A stretch of 17,279 bases of DNA, taken from contig CAZARI010000051.1 of assembly GCA_964487545.1 (NCBI GenBank), positions 1 through 17,279 on the forward strand, written 5' to 3'. This DNA comes from SKUL01 sp964487545 (lineage in GTDB: Bacteria > Bacteroidota > Bacteroidia > Flavobacteriales_D > SKUL01). The notes beneath the pieces were generated by a model. That model was not told the origin of the DNA. It did no database searches and was given only the letters and a program-made list of their open reading frames with translations. The translations under genes and the position numbers were made by a program. Positions 14,808 through 17,279 of this stretch are shown one piece after another. Each line of letters opens with the position of its first letter. Position 1 is the stretch's first letter.

Positions 14808-15065
14808 ATGCGTGATATGAGTCTACAGGAAGAAATGTTCACCGAAGTTGCTCAGTGGATGGCCTCGGGAATTACAAAATCTGATTTTTTAAAAGGCAAG
14901 CAATACACTGAAGCAAAATTCAATTATTGGATTGCAAAATGGAAGGCCGGTCCAGCGTTGTCGGATCCGGCAGGCTTTGAAGAGCTTGGATTTTCTGAAG
15001 CGAAATTGGGTAAAGTATTGGAGATTGAAATGCCATCGGGGGTTAAAATTTCGGTATTTGCATGA
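14808..15065 (+). CDS. tnpA: IS66 family accessory protein TnpA
   Basis: This 85-residue protein resembles the small first ORF of IS66 elements. It has a helix-turn-helix-like segment (EVAQWMASGITKSDFLKGKQYTEAKF in two adjacent parts, about 12-38), then NYWIAKWK where relatives have YWxxK. It ends with LEIEMPSGVKISVFA, comparable to the terminal beta-rich strand of TnpA proteins. Length is close to usual for Bacteroidota versions and the frame is intact. The ATG at 14808 or the one three codons later (14817) could start it. The last bases overlap the start of tnpB by 4 (ATG at 15062), the normal translational coupling of these genes. Without tnpC it cannot mobilise the element alone. Confidence 0.8.
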   Translation: MRDMSLQEEMFTEVAQWMASGITKSDFLKGKQYTEAKFNYWIAKWKAGPALSDPAGFEELGFSEAKLGKVLEIEMPSGVKISVFA

Positions 15066-15331
15066 GTTTGTTTGGACTGGAAGAAGCCACTAAAGTTTTT
15101 TTGTATGCCCAACCTACTGACATGCGCAAGGGATTTGATGGACTTTACGGATTGGTTTTGGAACACATGGAGCTGGATCCACGCCTGGGTTATCTGTTTG
15201 TTTTTATGAACAGGCAGCGCACTCGCATTAAAGTGCTTCATTGGAATATTGACGGGCTGGCGCTTTTTCACAAACGTTTGGAACGAGGCACTTTCAAACG
15301 CCCTACTGCCCGCAAATCAGAAAAAACGTAA
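15062..15331 (+). CDS. tnpB: IS66 family accessory protein TnpB, C-terminally truncated
   Basis: The 89-residue reading frame carries the IS66 TnpB signature: TDMRKGFDGLYGLV (about 19-32), LGYLFVFMNRQRTRIKVLHW (about 42-61), and DGLALFHKRLERGTF. Full proteins are usually around 110-120 residues. Here the match stops after GTFKRP, and the last residues (TARKSEKT) do not continue into the usual C-terminal helix. The stop lies where IS sequence gives way to the AbiE promoter region. The truncation coincides with loss of tnpC, so the gene is best seen as a relic although the frame is still open. Confidence 0.8.
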   Translation: MSLFGLEEATKVFLYAQPTDMRKGFDGLYGLVLEHMELDPRLGYLFVFMNRQRTRIKVLHWNIDGLALFHKRLERGTFKRPTARKSEKT

Positions 15332-15345
15332 AAGCCTTATTATCT

Positions 15346-15374
15346 CGTCCCAAATATTCACTAAATTTGGGACG
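15346..15374 (+). promoter_or_regulatory. Inverted-repeat operator overlapping the AbiE promoter
   Basis: CGTCCCAAAT (15346-15355) and ATTTGGGACG (15365-15374) are perfect 10-bp inverted arms around a 9-base spacer. A perfect -7 box, TAAATTTG (15362-15369), overlaps the right arm. The arm ends 12 bases before the antitoxin ATG. AbiEi-type antitoxins in other bacteria repress their own operons by binding inverted repeats, so autoregulation here is a reasonable inference. No TTG is found at the -33 spacing. Confidence 0.65.
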
Positions 15375-15386
15375 GAATAAATCGTA

Positions 15387-15989
15387 ATGGAACGACCAAT
15401 AGTACAAAATAAGATTGCCGAAGTGCTGAAATCACACCCAAAAGGAAGTGTTCTTTTTGTGGATGACTTCTTAGACTATGGTAATCCAGAAAGCGTTAAG
15501 AAAGCATTGTTACGATTGAAAGAAAAGGAAATACTTGTTCGCTTGGCTCATGGTATTTACTTATACCCCAAAATCGACGAAGAGCTAGGAGTTCTCTTCC
15601 CATCAACCGAAGACATAGCCAAAGCAATTGCAAGACGAGCCAAAGCAAGAATTGTCCCAACAGGAGTTCAAGCGTTGAATAAATTGGGATTATCAACCCA
15701 AGTTCCTATGAAAGTGGTTTATCTGACTGATGGAGCAGCACGAAGCATTAAAGTTGGAAAACGAACAATTACTTTTAAAAATACAAGCCCAAAAAATTTA
15801 TTGGCTCAAGGCGAAATAAGCAGTTTAGTAATTCAAGCACTAAAAACTATTGGTCAATTAAAAGTAGATGATGAAACACTTTTGAAAATTCAAACGCTTC
15901 TTAAAAAGGAGAAAAAAGAAAATATAATGAATGATGCCAAACTTGCACCAGCTTGGATAAACAAAATATTAATACAAACAATTAAATGA
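15387..15989 (+). CDS. AbiEi-like / DUF6088-type antitoxin of a type IV toxin-antitoxin pair
   Basis: The protein has 200 residues. An N-terminal winged helix-turn-helix (about 1-60: SVLFVDDFLDYGNPESVKKALLRLKEK, read across two helices, then ILVRLAHGIYLYPK) is followed by a small domain with IVPTGVQALNKLGLSTQVP and VYLTDGAARSIKVGKRTITFK. That second domain matches DUF6088/AbiEi-like proteins. Antitoxins of this class neutralise the partner without binding it and repress the operon as DNA-binding proteins. The toxin ATG overlaps its stop by 4 bases (ATGA). A perfect inverted repeat lies just upstream as the likely operator. The sequence is clearly AT-richer than the core genes, indicating acquisition. 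Its low-complexity Lys-rich stretch near 174-178 is unremarkable for AT-rich DNA. Confidence 0.8.
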   Translation: MERPIVQNKIAEVLKSHPKGSVLFVDDFLDYGNPESVKKALLRLKEKEILVRLAHGIYLYPKIDEELGVLFPSTEDIAKAIARRAKARIVPTGVQALNKLGLSTQVPMKVVYLTDGAARSIKVGKRTITFKNTSPKNLLAQGEISSLVIQALKTIGQLKVDDETLLKIQTLLKKEKKENIMNDAKLAPAWINKILIQTIK

Positions 15990-16993
15990 ATTCCAACTGG
16001 TTAACATTATCAAAGGAAAGAAGAATTGAAATTCTTAATCAGGCGACAGAATTAACTGGGTTGCCAGCAGTAGCAATTGAAAAAGATTGGTGGGTAACAT
16101 TGGTATTGAACGCATCTTTTTCTTTGAAATACAGTAACGATATTGTTTTCAAAGGCGGAACTTCATTAAGCAAAGGTTGGAATTTGATAGAACGATTTTC
16201 GGAAGATATTGATTTGGCAATAGACAGAAAGTTTTTTGGTTTTGATGGCGACATCAGTAAAACGCAAATTAAAAATCTAAGGAAACAATCTTGTGAATTC
16301 ATATCAACCACTTTCCTTGACGACTTAACCAGAACGCTGACCGAATGGAAAGCAATTGATGAATGTAAATTAATTGCTCAACCAGTAAAGGATTCAGACA
16401 AAGACCCACAGGTAATTGAAATTCATTACAATTCAGTAATTGACACATCAGAATATTTACCGCAAAGGGTCTTGATAGAAGTAAGTTCACGTTCATTAAT
16501 GGAACCAATTGAAGAAAGAAAAATAAACTCAATTTTAAGTGAAAATTTTCCTCTGCAAAGTTTTGTAACCGTTCCTTTTGCAATACCGACTGTGCTTCCA
16601 CAAAGAACATTTTTAGAAAAAATATTTTTGCTTCACGAAGAATTTTCACAGGATGCTGAAAAAATTCGTATTGACAGACTTTCAAGGCATTTGTATGACT
16701 TGGAAAAATTGATGGACACCGAACACGGAGTTGAAGCATTAAAAAATACAGACCTATACAACAACATTGTTGCTCATAGAGAAAAGTTTAATCCGTTACG
16801 TGGTCTTGAATATTCTAACCATATTCCGAATAAAATATGCATCATTCCACCAGACACAGTAAAGAAAGATTATGAAATAGATTATGAAGCAATGACGAGT
16901 TTTATGATTTACGGAGACCTGTTAAAATTTGACCAATTAATGAAACGGCTTTTGGAATTACAAACGAGAATAAATGGAATTAGCCAACTCTAA
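15986..16993 (+). CDS. AbiEii/AbiGii-type nucleotidyltransferase toxin
   Basis: The protein has 335 residues. The family nucleotidyltransferase signature is intact: IEKDWWV (31-37), then VFKGGTSLSKGW (about 54-65) and FSEDIDLAI (71-79), with D74 and D76 as probable metal-binding acids. Conserved blocks further on include VLIEVSSRSL and AIPTVLPQRTFLEKIFLLHEE (in two adjacent parts), ending in a helical C-terminal region. AbiEii toxins act in the cytoplasm, transferring nucleotides to cellular RNA targets (tRNA acceptor ends in characterised relatives), and can abort phage infection. The gene overlaps the antitoxin by 4 bases and shares its AT-rich composition. All motif residues expected for activity are present, so the pair looks functional. 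No terminator hairpin with T-run follows. Confidence 0.85.
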   Translation: MNSNWLTLSKERRIEILNQATELTGLPAVAIEKDWWVTLVLNASFSLKYSNDIVFKGGTSLSKGWNLIERFSEDIDLAIDRKFFGFDGDISKTQIKNLRKQSCEFISTTFLDDLTRTLTEWKAIDECKLIAQPVKDSDKDPQVIEIHYNSVIDTSEYLPQRVLIEVSSRSLMEPIEERKINSILSENFPLQSFVTVPFAIPTVLPQRTFLEKIFLLHEEFSQDAEKIRIDRLSRHLYDLEKLMDTEHGVEALKNTDLYNNIVAHREKFNPLRGLEYSNHIPNKICIIPPDTVKKDYEIDYEAMTSFMIYGDLLKFDQLMKRLLELQTRINGISQL

Positions 16994-17279
16994 AAGCATA
17001 GAAAAATTCACCGACACACAACCCAACAAACACAGCAGATAATGACCTGTAAATTCAATATTGACAAGGCATACAGCGACACGGTGGACAGAAGGTCAGC
17101 AGGCAACAGCAACTATAAGAAAGTGGCGGTTCAGTGAATAAACGAAGCTTTATGCTTTGTATCAAGTTCAGTGGTGGCAGACAGTTTTGTGCTCCGAAAT
17201 CGCCAACTTCTTAAACCCGCAAACCGTGTGTGACTCGAAGTCACAAAGCCTTGAAACAGCTTTGCGACATGCTGATGTA
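16994..17279. other. Non-coding structured tail with hairpins and repeated GTTCAGTG
   Basis: No credible gene is seen. GTTCAGTG occurs at 17129-17136 and 17166-17173, flanking a hairpin (ACGAAGC 17142-17148, TTTAT loop, GCTTTGT 17154-17160, one G-T pair). GTGGC motifs lie outside both copies. A second hairpin, TGTGACT-CGA-AGTCACA (17229-17245), abuts a third, CAAAGC/GCTTTG (17244-17249 with 17259-17264). From memory, this style of spacer occurs between accessory genes in Bacteroidota, but I could not verify that. Confidence 0.4.

Larger units (their letters stand above)
14808..15331 (+). mobile_element. Truncated IS66-family insertion sequence remnant
   Basis: The tnpA and tnpB accessory genes of an IS66 element lie in order, but tnpB ends early and the large tnpC transposase is absent. 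The next recognisable sequence, the AbiE promoter, begins within about 15-30 bases of the break. I could not identify terminal inverted repeats or a target duplication, so the outer ends are approximate. Confidence 0.75.

Noticed and set aside
17121..17264. Integron attC site
   Set aside because: Hairpins are present, but I could not place the GTTRRRY/RYYYAAC core pair, and no integrase gene is in the window.

Overview
The window looks like chromosomal DNA of a Bacteroidota species, most likely a free-living Flavobacteriia-type bacterium. The evidence is a secreted protein with a C-terminal type IX secretion (T9SS) sorting domain, promoter boxes matching the Bacteroidota consensus TAnnTTTG (some with a TTG about 20 bp upstream), few strong Shine-Dalgarno sequences, a SPOR protein and outer-membrane barrel protein of Bacteroidota style, and Ddl, PASTA and RluD genes next to each other. 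No rRNA, tRNA or CRISPR array was recognised.

Layout. 1-640: an orphan gene of unknown function, possibly cut by the window edge. 640-1081: a non-coding stretch with an imperfect inverted repeat, a short tandem repeat, a hairpin and a strong promoter. 1082-2589: a two-gene operon of a lipid-anchored NirK-like two-domain copper protein and a secreted CPC-motif redoxin, closed by a bidirectional terminator. 2641-4985: a divergent pair, an outer-membrane barrel protein (-) and a coiled-coil SPOR protein (+). 5014-6287: a DCC-family thiol oxidoreductase (+) facing a glycerophosphodiester phosphodiesterase (-). 6373-9355: a membrane-anchored C45-type Ntn amidohydrolase/acyltransferase overlapping a PaaK-like adenylate-forming ligase. 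9369-14266: ddl (-), divergent from a tightly packed PASTA / T9SS cargo / rluD operon.

14267-17279 is an accessory region. It holds a decayed gene resembling a PD-(D/E)XK-type hypothetical family (frameshifted at a T6 run and lost at the expected catalytic motif), a truncated IS66 remnant (tnpA and a shortened tnpB, no tnpC), and an AT-rich AbiE-like type IV toxin-antitoxin pair. A perfect 10-bp inverted repeat overlaps the -7 box of that pair. The window ends in a hairpin-rich non-coding tail. Base composition drops visibly across the toxin-antitoxin genes, consistent with horizontal gain.

The most interesting items are the copper protein/redoxin operon, the C45/PaaK pair, and the AbiE module with its promoter-overlapping operator between an IS66 scar and a structured tail. 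None is clearly an undescribed system from sequence reading alone; gene-neighbourhood comparison would decide.
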